Positions 1-13,130 are shown, counted from the first letter of the stretch. The stretch is 20,581 nt of DNA from Zygnema circumcarinatum (GCA_037447605.1 CM074823.1:737618-758198), one strand, 5' to 3'. Made by a program: numbers and translations. The notes: generated by a model not told the origin, from the sequence alone.

Positions 1-237
1 CCTGGTTTTTCCCAAGACCCCAGTCAGTCAATGCTCCAGATTACATAACTGGGTATCCCTTCCTTCATGCTAGTTTCGTTTAATCACTTTAATTCCTTCA
101 AGGATCAAACGCTCCCTCACCAAAGAACTTCAAAACAAACCAGAAAAACAAATTAAAATTTAAATCTCAATTTTAAACAAAATTAAATAAGACTAAACAA
201 AATTGTTTTTTTTTTAATATATATCACTTGAAATTAC

Positions 238-528
238 CTGATTTTTCTTCAACGGCGGATCAATTTTCCGCAGTATTTCCACAACGGGCAGCACGAAGGC
301 TAGAGTCTTCCCGGAGCCTGTAACGGCCTCCACAGCCACATCCTTATTAGAGAGGAAGAGGGGGATGGCGGCCGCCTGGACGGGAGTGGTGCGGGAGAAG
401 CCGAGGGAGGAGAGTAGGGAGAGGGTGGGAGGGGAGAGGGAAGGGAGGAGGGAGGAGAAGGGGATGCCGCAGGCGGCGGCGGGATTGGGAGAGGGAGTAA
501 GGGAGGGAGAGGGGGTAGGGAGAGCCAT
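238..528 (-). CDS. DEAD-box ATP-dependent RNA helicase, Spb4/DDX55/RH18-like, first coding exon (partial)
   Basis: This exon encodes 97 residues from the ATG at 528 to a GT donor immediately left of 238. After a low-complexity Pro/Ser N-terminus of about 40 residues come the Q-motif region ([15 protein letters not shown]) and motif I/Walker A (AVTGSGKT), followed by [15 protein letters not shown], which resembles the start of plant RH18 and its Spb4/DDX55 relatives. Members of that family are ATP-dependent RNA helicases of 60S ribosomal-subunit biogenesis in the nucleolus; this role comes from family knowledge. The reading frame continues a few codons past the donor, but KKNQ followed by a GTAATT donor is the natural exon end. 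Positions 1-237 are then intron 1, and motifs Ia-VI lie outside the window. The gene is divergent from the editing-domain gene starting at 1028. A different DEAD-box subfamily is possible, because only the Q motif and motif I are visible. Confidence 0.88.
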
Positions 529-1027
529 GGATGGATGAGAGGGAGGGTTTGCTGGCTTTTCGCTGGTTTCAGCGTTTTGTGGGAGGAGAAAGAGAGGGAG
601 TGGGAGAGAGAGAGGGAGAGCGAGAGAGAGAAAGGAGAATAGAGTGAGGAAGATGGAGAGAGAGAGAGAGAGAAAGGTCCCTTAGCCCTAGGAGGGCTGC
701 CACGAGCGAGGACGCATAGCCGCACAGCGCAAACCCTAAAACTGCACTCCGCGCAGCGCTACCCCCAAACTTTCGAATACGAAAGCCCGCGCCCCTGTGA
801 CAGCTGTCACTCTCACTCCCCCCCACACTCTCTCGCGCTCTCTCTCTTTCTCTCTCTCCCACTCTCTCTCTCTCTCCCTCTCTCTCTCTCTACTCTCACG
901 AGCACCTGCGCGCTCTATTTCTGCTCTCTCTCAGCCACACTCTCTCTCTCTCTCTCTCTCTGCGCTCTCCCTTTCTCCCTCTGCGCGTCTCTCTCTGCCC
1001 CCTCTCTCTGCCTCCTCTCTGTCCGCC
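529..1027. promoter_or_regulatory. Divergent (bidirectional) promoter region with telo-box and mirrored pyrimidine-rich leaders
   Basis: These 499 bp separate the start codons of the helicase (528, minus) and the editing-domain gene (1028, plus). A telo-box, AAACCCTAAA, lies near the middle at 731-740. In plants this motif is common in promoters of genes for ribosomal proteins and the translation apparatus. On the helicase side about 570-677 is GA-rich on the plus strand, which is CT-rich in the sense of the helicase. On the other side about 806-1020 is CT-rich in the sense of the editing gene. Both messages would therefore carry a CU-rich leader. No clear TATA box was seen. Promoter function is inferred from gene orientation. 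Confidence 0.6.
801..1020 (+). repeat. CT-rich microsatellite in the 5' leader of the editing-domain gene
   Basis: An imperfect (CT)n/(CTC)n tract with interruptions such as GCGC runs almost to the start codon at 1028. In the sense of the gene it is a pyrimidine-rich leader or Y-patch-like region. Reading frames across it give Leu-Ser repeats and are not coding. Confidence 0.85.
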
Positions 1028-5689
<4,662 letters not shown>

Positions 5690-5697
<8 letters not shown>

Positions 5698-5762
5698 CGT
5701 GACGTGACGTGATGTGACGTGACGGGGCAGTGGGCATGGGGCATGCATGCATGCATGCATGG
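5690..5762 (+). repeat. (GTGAC)n followed by (GCAT)n short tandem repeats at the gene's 3' end
   Basis: GTGAC units begin at the TGA stop codon (5695-5697) of the editing-domain gene and continue to about 5724. A GCAT array at about 5741-5760 follows after a short G-rich spacer. They are presumably in the 3' UTR. No AATAAA was found close by. Confidence 0.7.
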
Positions 5763-6470
5763 CGTACAACTTGCTTGTCGTTTTCTAAGCCAAATCGTTC
5801 CATGAGTTTGGACAATGTGTTGTTGTTGGTGCCAATGATGATGCATGCTTTTTTTTTTTAATCTTTTTCCAGTAGCTCTTTCTTTTTTGGATTTTAGAAC
5901 TCTTTTCTGACTACTGCTTTGGGCCATGTTCGCAAGGCTCTTAGATAAAAAATTTAGGAGTTCTAACATTTCTGTCCCTGATTGGCCTCGTACGGATACT
6001 CTATGTAGCGAGTTCTGTTCGCCGTTCCGTTATTTTTCCTTAAATCGTACTATGGGCGACAATATTGACGTTGTCTCGATTTTGAAATCGAAATTGGTAC
6101 TTTTGTGAGTTAAAAATCGTGAGGTCTATTAGTATCGATTTTAATTTCGTTTCTTATGCTGTGCGGTCCAAAGTTTCCCAAGAACCTTATGTTCGTAACC
6201 AGTACATGTCTTCATTCGATCTCCGAGCTGTGACTCCGATGTACTAATTCTGAAACATTTTTGTATCCCAATGAATGGTTGGGCCTTGTCCAACTTTTGA
6301 TTGTTTGATTGAAGATCTAACTCAAACTCAGTACTCTTCAATGTCACTTTTGCTCTCTACTTCGAGTTTGTCAAGTATTAATATTTGAAAGGAATTATGC
6401 TCCACAGATTCTCCTTTAAGTTGGGCGAATTGTCCTTTTTGTTCTTCTCTTCACTTTTAAACGTGGCTAA
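5763..6470. other. Intergenic, no supported gene
   Basis: The stretch is A/T-rich with only short open frames on either strand, none with recognisable domains or a convincing splice pattern. It contains a T-run near 5850 and no clear repeats. It lies 3' of the editing-domain gene. Confidence 0.5.
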
Positions 6471-6472
6471 AA

Positions 6473-6592
6473 ATAAGGGGGGGTGAAACATCCAAAACAA
6501 GGGGGGGGGTATCCAAAATGGGAGGGCAAAAAATTCAAGGAGGGGGTGGGATATCCAAAATGGGGGGAAGGTGCAGTATCATTCTCCTTTCT
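6473..6592 (+). repeat. G-rich degenerate repeat with ATCCAAAA units, possible transposon remnant
   Basis: Runs of G alternate with ATCCAAAA three times, ending in GGATATCCAAAATGGGG and then GTGCAGTATCATTCTCC. The end resembles the inner part of the element at 12071-13130, which has GGATATCCAAAAAGTGGGG and GCTGTATCATTTTCC near 13010-13046. A degenerate relative of that element is a reasonable inference, but no terminal repeats or target duplication were found here. Confidence 0.35.
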
Positions 6593-6955
6593 TTTTATAT
6601 ATATATATATATTTTTTTTTATTGTGGCTGCGGAGACCTCCCAATGATGATGACATTCGACGGAGAGGAAGAGGCTCTCAAAGGCGGACCGATTGGCCTA
6701 CTTCTGAAAATAAATTTGTGCGATTTTATGATAATTTGAACTTCCGGTGGCAGCGAGGGAGAGCAGTTTCTCCCCCCTCCCCCACCCTTCTCTGTCATTG
6801 TCCTCTTTTTTTGTCCTTTATAGACGTTAGGGCGGTAGTGTCAGTTGGGGAGTTCCTCAAATGCCTTCTGTAAATAGATTTAAGTAATTGTAAATAAATT
6901 GATAATTAATTGTAAATAGCATTGATAGTGCAATATTGGCACAACTTTGTTCCAG

Positions 6956-7282
6956 GAAATCAACTTAGAATCGACCCCTTCCTCTATCAAACAGCAGCAA
7001 GGTAAAAACCCTAAAAACCTAAAACCCTAAAAACCCCTAAAACTCTAAAAATCCTAAAACCCTAGAAACCCTAAAAACCCTAAAATCCCGAAAAACCTCA
7101 AAAGATGAAGCTGCTCCACCCCACCATGTGCCAGATCTGGTGGGTTGAACCTCTCTCACCCTTTTCTTTTTTATCGATTGCTGCATAAAGGACCTCCTGC
7201 TGAAGACGAGGAGGAGTTTCTATTATGTAACATTCCTCACCAACAGAACCCTTCTTCTAGACCAAGGTTTTATTTTTTTTAA
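6956..7282 (+). CDS. Candidate 3'-terminal exons of an unrecognised plus-strand gene
   Basis: A 46-bp segment at 6956-7001 sits between TTCCAG and GTAAAAAC, good acceptor and donor contexts, and reads EINLESTPSSIKQQQ. It can splice in phase to 7191-7282, which reads GPPAEDEEEFLLCNIPHQQ and on to a TAA at 7280-7282. Overlapping AATAAA signals (7285 onward) follow directly. The intron would be about 190 bp and contains telomere-like repeats. An open segment at about 6635-6735 (reading RTDWPTSENKFVRFYDNL) could be an upstream exon, but I could not connect it in frame. No family is recognised and the call may be wrong. Confidence 0.2.
7003..7100 (+). repeat. Interstitial telomere-like repeat (CCCTAAAAA variants)
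   Basis: About ten degenerate CCCTAAA, CCCTAAAAA and CCCCTAAAA units run in one direction. It is one of several such short arrays in the window, the others being at 5537, 8560, 8925 and 9205. Confidence 0.8.
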
Positions 7283-7382
7283 ATAAATAAATAAATAAAA
7301 CTCGGTTTACAGCAGCTTTGTTTCCTAACACGCAAAACACTCAAAGCAAGATGCTTCGCTTTTGGCCTAGAAACAAAAAAAA

Positions 7383-7622
7383 CCTCTCTCTCTCTCTCTC
7401 CCTCTCTCCTTCTCTCCTTCTCTCCTTCTCTCCTTCTCTCCTTCTCCCCCTCTCCCCCTCTCTCCCTCTCTCCCTCTCCCTCTCTCGTTCTCTCCTTCTC
7501 CCTCCCCCCCTCTCCCCCTCTCCCCCTCTCCCCCTCTCCCCCTCTCCCCCTCTCCCCCTCCCCCTCCCCCTCCCCCTCCCCCTCCCCTTCTCCTCCCCCT
7601 CTCCCTCTCTCTCTCTCTCCTG
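7383..7622 (+). repeat. CT, CTTCT and CCCCCT microsatellite
   Basis: A compound pyrimidine tract runs from (CT)n through CTCCTT units and CTCCCC units to CCCCCT units and back to (CT)n. It lies between the candidate gene end near 7282 and the MITE at 7656, downstream of the aquaporin gene on the opposite strand. Frames of 88-130 codons in it are artefacts. Confidence 0.9.
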
Positions 7623-7655
7623 TGTCGTAACATGGAAACCCAAGCTTATCCCCAT

Positions 7656-8012
7656 TATAGATCCGTATTATACACTTCGAGGTTTAATACAATGTATAAT
7701 ACAGTATTAATACAGTATTTTACATTGTATATAAAACCAAACATAACATCCGTACAACCCGGACATAGAGTGATGCAGATTTCTATCTGTGAAAACTGTA
7801 TGCGGAACTATCAAGGCACACGTGTCACACGTGTGACCTTTCACACGTGTTGAATTGCTGGTTGGCCAATAATCAATCTCTGTTCAATAAGCGAGAAATC
7901 AAAAGAAAATACGTTAAATACATATAAAATACACTGTATTTTTAAAATGGTGTATAACACGCATGTATTATACAGTGTATTAATACACGCGTTTGATACA
8001 TACGGATCTATA
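7656..8012. mobile_element. hAT-like MITE, copy 1, with perfect 8-bp target-site duplication
   Basis: The 357-bp element has terminal inverted repeats TATAGATCCGTA and TACGGATCTATA. It is flanked by the 8-bp direct repeat ATCCCCAT at 7648-7655 and 8013-8020. Eight-base duplications are typical of the hAT superfamily. The interior is A/T-rich with TATTATACA-like subterminal motifs, three ACACGTGT palindromes (7818, 7827 and 7843, each containing the G-box core CACGTG) and a GGCCAAT box. It has no transposase coding capacity. It is inserted three bases beyond the right-hand duplication from the aquaporin stop codon, so it is in or at the 3' UTR. A second copy in inverted orientation lies at 11582-11971. 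Confidence 0.92.
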
Positions 8013-8023
8013 ATCCCCATCCT

Positions 8024-10006
8024 CTACCTGCAGCATCCATGCGCCGTTTTGAAGGGGTCCTCCTCCTCGCTGCAGCGCACCACTTCATAGGAGACGGCCC
8101 CGAGAACAGCGCCGATGACCGGCCCCAAAATGTAAACCCAAATGTCTTCAAATTGAGCCGCCGCAAATGCGGGGCCGAGAGAGCGAGCAGGGTTCATGGA
8201 TGCTCCACAAATTGGCCTAAAAATATTTCAGAGATAGCCCCCTAATCTTAAAAAGGGGCTTTTTGAATTAGTTGCAATGATTCATTAACCTAAAAATGTA
8301 ATTCTTGATACTTCAGCTCCACTCCCCCCCTTCCCCACCCGGTCTCTTGCGTCTTTCTATGACTATGATGATGATGATGATAATGTCACCGTACGCATGG
8401 CCATGCATGGCCGGCGGTCACATGAGTTACATGCATGCATAGATAAGTGAAGATCTTGGGATATATATATCAACGAATACCGATTGTTTTAGGGTTAAGC
8501 TTCATTCATGTACCTTTATTAGATTTGATGCAGGACACAAACCAGCAGAGTCTAATGAGCAACCCTAAAACCCCAAAAACCCTTAAAGGGCAAAAAACGG
8601 ATGCAATGAAGTTCGAGGATTGAAAAGATGCTCACCCTCCAAACATGGCGTCAAGCAAGACGGTGCCTCCAATAGCAATCCCCGCCATAGTCCCCTCCTG
8701 CATCACATACCAAAAGAGAGATGTTACGTCATCGATGCACCTCCTCTCTCTCTCGCTCTCTCTCTCTCACACACACACATACTAGGCAAAATGATGCAGA
8801 AATTGCCAACATAAGCCTAAGCTAAGTTTACATACAGCACTCTTAAGCTAGACCTTCCCCAAAACGCTAAACCAGTACCCAAGGCGAGCAAGTCTTGTCA
8901 ACAAGCAAAAATATCTCCATATCCATATCCTAAAAACCCTAAAAACCGCAAAAACATAAATGAAATGCAGACTTGCCCACCTTGCCTTCTCTGTGAGATG
9001 AGGAAAAGTACCAAAACAGGGATCAGTAACCACTTGCCCCACTCAAAAAAGTTCCAGAAATGTGAAAGATCTAGAAACCCTAAACACCAAGCAGCCCTAA
9101 AAACACCTTATCAAATTCTCCCTTCCTGCCTATGACAAAACATCAGTGAGAGAGTACAACATACAAACTTGGATGCAGTAAATAAACTTTGTGACATGCT
9201 TCCCTTTTAGGGTTTCAGGGTTTTAGGGTTTTTAGGGCTTTTAGGGTTTTTCGGGTTTTTAGGGCTTTTAGGGTATTTAGGGTTTCTCGGTCGGTACTCA
9301 CTGCTCGGCTGTCGGTTGCAACTGCCGCGATCACAAACATAAGAAAAAAAGTGAGCACAATTTCCATCGCCAATGATTGGCCCGCACTTCCTGACGGAAC
9401 TGTAGCACCAAGGTCCCCCTCCATTCCCAATATGGCTCTGAGTAAAGCTGCCGCGGCTGTAGCGCCTGCAACTTGCGCTACAACATAGCTCGGAACCTGC
9501 AAAAAAAAAAACTTAAGTTAACCACTGCTTGAGTTTAAAATTCAATCGGCCCAAAAAAGGAAAATCAAAAAAAAGGTTGATTACATAACATCTGCAAAAA
9601 CTAGAGCTTTGAATTCTGTATTCAGAAAAGCTTCCTTCCAATTCAATGATTCTTGGGAAGTTTCCTGAAGACAGTAGCTATAACAACCCTAAAGTTCAAA
9701 GCAAAAGGACTAAATCACATGCAGGGATCAATTCCCACTCTTTAAAAAAATAAGCAAATTCCGAAAAAAGGGACCGCTTACCTCCTTCATGGGAAACCTT
9801 CCAACGATAGTAAAGCTGATAGTGACAGCAGGATTAAAATGTGCTCCTGAAACGTGACCGACTGCATAGATCATGGCCATCACCACGAGTCCGAAAACAA
9901 TGGCAATGCCAACATGAGTGATGGCTCCATCGCTCAATTTGTTCACAACGATCGCTCCGCAACCTGCAAATGTAAGCGCAAATGTTCCGATTGCCTCTGC
10001 AAACAC
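8024..10006 (-). CDS. NIP-type aquaporin (nodulin-26-like intrinsic protein), exons 2-5; first exon not found
   Basis: Exons in gene order are 10006-9782, 9496-9302, 8697-8636 and 8216-8024 (stop 8026-8024), giving 224 residues with agreeing phases. The protein is a six-helix membrane channel for water, glycerol or metalloids by family. The second exon starts [18 protein letters not shown] and carries the first NPA motif in [13 protein letters not shown]. The third encodes [20 protein letters not shown] through [13 protein letters not shown]. The fourth encodes [19 protein letters not shown]. The last encodes [14 protein letters not shown] (second NPA) and a short tail ending in AHGCCR. Introns after KE, SRA and FG|G match the usual NIP positions. 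Aligned to AQP1, the selectivity-filter residues appear to be Phe, Ala, Ala and Arg. The N-terminus before VFAE (typically 40-60 residues) is missing, because a GT-rich acceptor boundary precedes it. The GTG at 10006 is an internal Val, not a start. Confidence 0.92.
8558..8590 (+). repeat. Short telomere-like motifs in aquaporin intron
   Basis: AACCCTAAAACCCC and AAAACCCTTAAAGG units lie in the intron between aquaporin exons 4 and 5 (8217-8635). They are short and degenerate. Confidence 0.45.
8741..8780 (+). repeat. CT then CA dinucleotide repeat
   Basis: A short (CT)n with one GC interruption passes into (CA)5 or so, within the aquaporin intron that spans 8698-9301. Confidence 0.7.
9205..9288 (-). 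repeat. Interstitial telomere-like repeat (TTTAGGG variants)
   Basis: About nine units of TTTAGGG, TTTTTAGGG and TTTTAGGGC type end 8 bp before the 5' splice site of the aquaporin intron 8698-9301. They run opposite to the arrays at 5537 and 7003. In the sense of the gene they are AAACCCTAAA-like, right after the donor. Confidence 0.8.
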
Positions 10007-10149
10007 CTATCACGCAACACCAACAGTTGCGGAATTCAAGTGAGATGATGATTGCAGAAAGGAAAGCATGAGTTACATGCAAATGAAAAATCAAAAGAAT
10101 ACGGGAAGAATCAAAGCGCAAAACCGTGTGAATTAAAACAGGGCGAGAA

Positions 10150-10571
10150 TCCCTCCCCTTTTCTATTTCCACTGTTTCCTCTCCTCCCTCCACCTCCATC
10201 TTCCCCTCCCGCCTTCCCCCACTCCCCCCCACCCCCTCTCCCCAACGCCCACCCTCTCCCCTCCCCTTCTCCGTCCCCCTCCTGTCCTTCCCCCCTCCCC
10301 AGCCATCCTACACCTTCCCCCATTCCCCCCCTCCGCCCCTTCCCCCCTCCCACCCCCTCCACCCTCCCACCCCCTCCCCCGCCCCTCTCCCCTCCCCTCC
10401 TCCCACCCACTCCCCCTTCAATCTCCCCTCCCCTCCTCCCACTCCCTCCCCCCTCCACCCTCCCACCCCCTCCCCCGCCTCTCTCCCCTCCCCTCCTCCC
10501 ACCCCCTCCCCGCCCCTCTCCCCTCCCCTCCTCCCACCCCCTCCCCCCTCCACCCTCCCACCCCCTCCCCC
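10150..10571 (+). repeat. CCCTCC-type microsatellite ending in an assembly gap
   Basis: This C-rich repeat of CCCCTCC and CCCACCC units includes recurring segments such as CTCCCCTCCCCTCCTCCCAC (four or more copies). It runs into ten Ns at 10572-10581. It probably lies in the first aquaporin intron. The gap size of ten is likely a placeholder. Confidence 0.9.
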
Positions 10572-10583
10572 NNNNNNNNNNTT

Positions 10584-10598
10584 AGCTTCTGGGGCCAT
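10584..10598 (-). CDS. Possible start of aquaporin exon 1, cut by the gap (MAPEA...)
   Basis: On the minus strand an ATG in good context (AAGATGGCC) opens a frame reading Met-Ala-Pro-Glu-Ala that runs straight into the Ns. It is in the right orientation and position to be the missing N-terminal exon of the NIP gene. The transposon beginning at 10641 would then be about 40 bp upstream of the start codon. The evidence is positional only; five codons cannot identify a family. Confidence 0.25.
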
Positions 10599-10640
10599 CT
10601 TGAAAACAAGGCTTCAGGGAATTCAGGACGAAGGGCCTAA

Positions 10641-12062
10641 GGAAAATTCTACTCTCACACCTTTTTTGTCTACACACAGACCTCTTTTCACCGGGCAGAT
10701 TTTAAAATAGACAAAAAAGGAACACACCTATCACACCTTTTTTTTTCACCTTTTTTTTCACAACTTTTTGGAATTGATACACGCTACAGTACTAGTCCTG
10801 AGCGGCCGAGCGCCGTGAGCACCTTTTTCCGTCGGGCAGATTTTTCTCCTAATCTTTTATTTTCATAGAAAAAAATATCTGCCTGCCCGAATCCGCTCGG
10901 AGCGGAAGATCCGTCCGCCACGAGATCGTTCGCGGGTGGCTGTCCTTCACACGTGCAATAAACTCCTGCCGTCGATTTTCACGCAGATCGCACCATGGCA
11001 GATCACCGTTCGATCAGCAGCCGGGCTCTGTCCCACGTGTCCCACCCAAGCCGGCTCAAACGACCGTACACAAAGAGTACGCCCGCAGCTTCGAGGAAAG
11101 TCAAAAAAACGTATTTTTTCCATTGAGTGCCTGTACCAATCACAGTTTGCCACGTTTAAGAAGCGCACGCGGCCGATGGTGATTGGTTCAAGTTGTCAAT
11201 GTCTAAGGAATTTAGAGTTTCCTCGAAGCTGCGACCGTACGACTTGTTGTACGGACCTTTGAGCCGCCTGGGTGGGACACGTGGGCTTGTGCCATTCGCT
11301 GGGACCGAGCCCGGGCTGCCGATCTGCCGATCTGCCGTGGTGCGATCTGCGCTAGAATCGACGGTGTAGAGTTACTGCACGTGTAAAGGACGGCCACCCG
11401 TGAACGATCTTGTGGCGGACGGATCTTCCGCTCCGAGAGGATTCGGGCAGACCGATATTTTTTTCTCTGAAAAAAACAAGAAAAGGTAAAATCTGCCCGA
11501 CGGAGAAAGGTGTGTATCGATTCCAAAAAGGTGTGAAAAAAAAGTTGAAAAGAAAAAGGGTGAAAAGGTGTGTAAGGTGTGTATAGAAGTTTGCGTTTTT
11601 TTTTTTTTTGTATAGATCCGTATGTATCAAACGCGTGTATTAATACACTGTATGATACATGCGTATTATACACCATTTTAGAAATACAGTGTATTTTATA
11701 TGTATTTAACGTATTTTCTTTTGATTTCTCGCTAATTGAACGGAGATTGATTATTGGCCAACCAGCACCTCAACACGTGTGACGGGCCACACGTGTGACA
11801 CGTGTGGCCGTATAGTTCCGTACACAAATATGGTACATAAATTCCGTACGACTCTATGTCTGGTTGTACGGATGTTAACAGTTGCGTTTGGGTTTTATAC
11901 AGTGTAAAATACTGTATTAATACTGTATTATACATTGTATTAAACCTCAAAGTGTATAATACGGATCTATAAAGGTGTGTTCCTTTTTTGTGCTATTTTA
12001 AAATCTGCCCGGCGAAAAGAGGCCTGTGTGTAGACAAAAAAGGTGTGAGAATAGAATTTTCC
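10641..12062. mobile_element. Long-inverted-repeat (foldback) DNA transposon, copy 1, interrupted by a MITE
   Basis: The ends are GGAAAATTCT and AGAATTTTCC, and the inverted similarity extends far inward. The left end's CACACCTTTTTTGTCTACAC and GGGCAGATTTTAAAATAG have complements at 12030-11990, and the GATCCGTCCGCCA and ACCGTTCGATC regions also have inverted partners. The arms approach each other at about 11145 and 11178, leaving a small loop, so the whole element could fold into one hairpin. Without the nested MITE and its duplication it is about 1,024 bp. No transposase ORF was seen. Flanks (GGGCCTAA left, AAAAATAA right) do not form a duplication; the right flank is occupied by the next element. 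A related copy is at 18150-19117. Confidence 0.85.
11582..11971. mobile_element. hAT-like MITE, copy 2 (inverted), nested in the foldback element
   Basis: This is the same family as 7656-8012 in the opposite orientation, with shared TATAGATCCGTA ends, three ACACGTGT palindromes (11773, 11789, 11798) and a GGCCAACC/ATTGATTATTGG region. It is flanked by AAGGTGTG at 11574-11581 and 11972-11979, a perfect 8-bp duplication. Its left end carries about 29 extra bases (TATAGAAGTTTGCG and a T-run) before the normal terminus at 11611. The related foldback element at 18150-19117 has the uninterrupted sequence AAAGGTGTGTTCC at the equivalent site, which is an empty-site control for this insertion. Confidence 0.92.
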
Positions 12063-12070
12063 AAAAATAA

Positions 12071-13130
12071 GGGGGCGACTATTTACAGTGTCCTTTTTCT
12101 GAACGTAGTGTACGTTTTCAACGGGCAGCAAAAAACATGTTTTTTTTGGCGAAAAATGCTGTTTCATACTTTTCAGAATAGATACAGACCTTTTCTCGTT
12201 GGATGTACGGATGGTGATTTGAAATGTACGAAGCGCGCGCGTCTACAAGGTATAAGGGCGCAACACGTGGAGCGACATGATTGGTCGCGGCAACATATGA
12301 CGTGGCAAGTATGTTTGGGGCCGTGACGTGACGAAACGAGACGCGAAAAAAGTGGAGTCCGCGGACGGCAGTCGGAAATGAAGGGAATTAAAGGAAAATG
12401 ATACAGCCGCCCCAGTTTATGGATATCCGCACCCCCTTTCAGGGAGCCGTACAGTACTTTCATTTTGGCTAATCACGCCCCCCCCTTGGACCTTTCGGGA
12501 GGAGAGATCTTGTAGACGACCCCGCGCCTCGCGCGCAGGATCCGACTGTGCACCGACGTACGGCGCCGCGCATCGCGGCGCGGCCCGCGAGATGCGGCGA
12601 GCCTACGGAAACGTTGTCCTCACCTGACCCTTTTGGGTCAGAGGTCCCACGTGGCAGTCTGCCATTGGAGATCCCACCCGCGAGATGCGGCGAGCCTACG
12701 GAAACGTTGTCCTCACCTGACCCTTTTGGGTCGAGATTGCCACGTTGCAGTCTGCCATTGGACATCCCTGCTTCCGGTCCCCCATGCCGTTTATTTTATT
12801 TTTTTGTTTTTTTTTTCATGCCGTTTCCGTAGGCTCGCCGCATCTCGCGGGCCGCGCCGCGATGCGCGGCGCCGTACGTCGGTGCACAGTCGGATCCTGC
12901 GCGCGAGGCGCGGGGTCCGATTGTCTACAAGATCTCTCCTCCCGAAAGATCCAAGGAGGGGGGGGCGTTATTAGCCAAAATGAAAGTACAAATTTTCCCG
13001 AAAGGGAGCGCGGATATCCAAAAAGTGGGGCGGCTGTATCATTTTCCGAATTAAAACTGAACCTTTTTTTTGCTGCCCGGCGAAAACATACACTACTTTC
13101 AGAAAAAGGACACTGTAAATAGTCGCCCCC
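12071..13130. mobile_element. Non-autonomous hAT-like transposon with long inverted arms and 8-bp duplication
   Basis: The 1,060-bp element begins GGGGGCGACTATTTACAGTG and ends with the inverted counterpart CACTGTAAATAGTCGCCCCC. The 8-bp direct repeat AAAAATAA flanks it at 12063-12070 and 13131-13138. Inner arms are also inverted: about 12412-12613 pairs with about 12823-13046, including GATCCGACTGTGCACCGACG and the GC-rich CGCCGCGCATCGCGGCGCGG core. The loop at about 12614-12822 carries a duplicated 93-bp unit. Frames of about 90-125 codons across it are products of the palindrome and resemble no known protein. Its left duplication abuts the end of the foldback element at 12062. Confidence 0.9.
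12584..12769 (+). repeat. 93-bp tandem duplication with a TGACCC-TTTT-GGGTCA hairpin in each unit
   Basis: Units 12584-12676 and 12677-12769 both start CCCGCGAGATGCGGCGAGCC and are almost identical over their first 60 bases, diverging mildly afterwards. Each has the palindrome TGACCCTTTTGGGTC(A/G). They lie in the loop side of the transposon at 12071-13130, and the start of the unit also matches the right arm in inverted orientation near 12823-12866. Confidence 0.88.

Noticed and set aside
300-725. 141-codon minus-strand frame overlapping the helicase start
   Set aside because: Ser/Leu/Pro-rich translation of the GA/CT leader and of the helicase exon in the wrong frame.
9728-10006. GTG at 10006 as the aquaporin start codon
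   Set aside because: The base before it completes an AG acceptor. Plant NIPs have an intron at this point and need an N-terminal region before VFAE.
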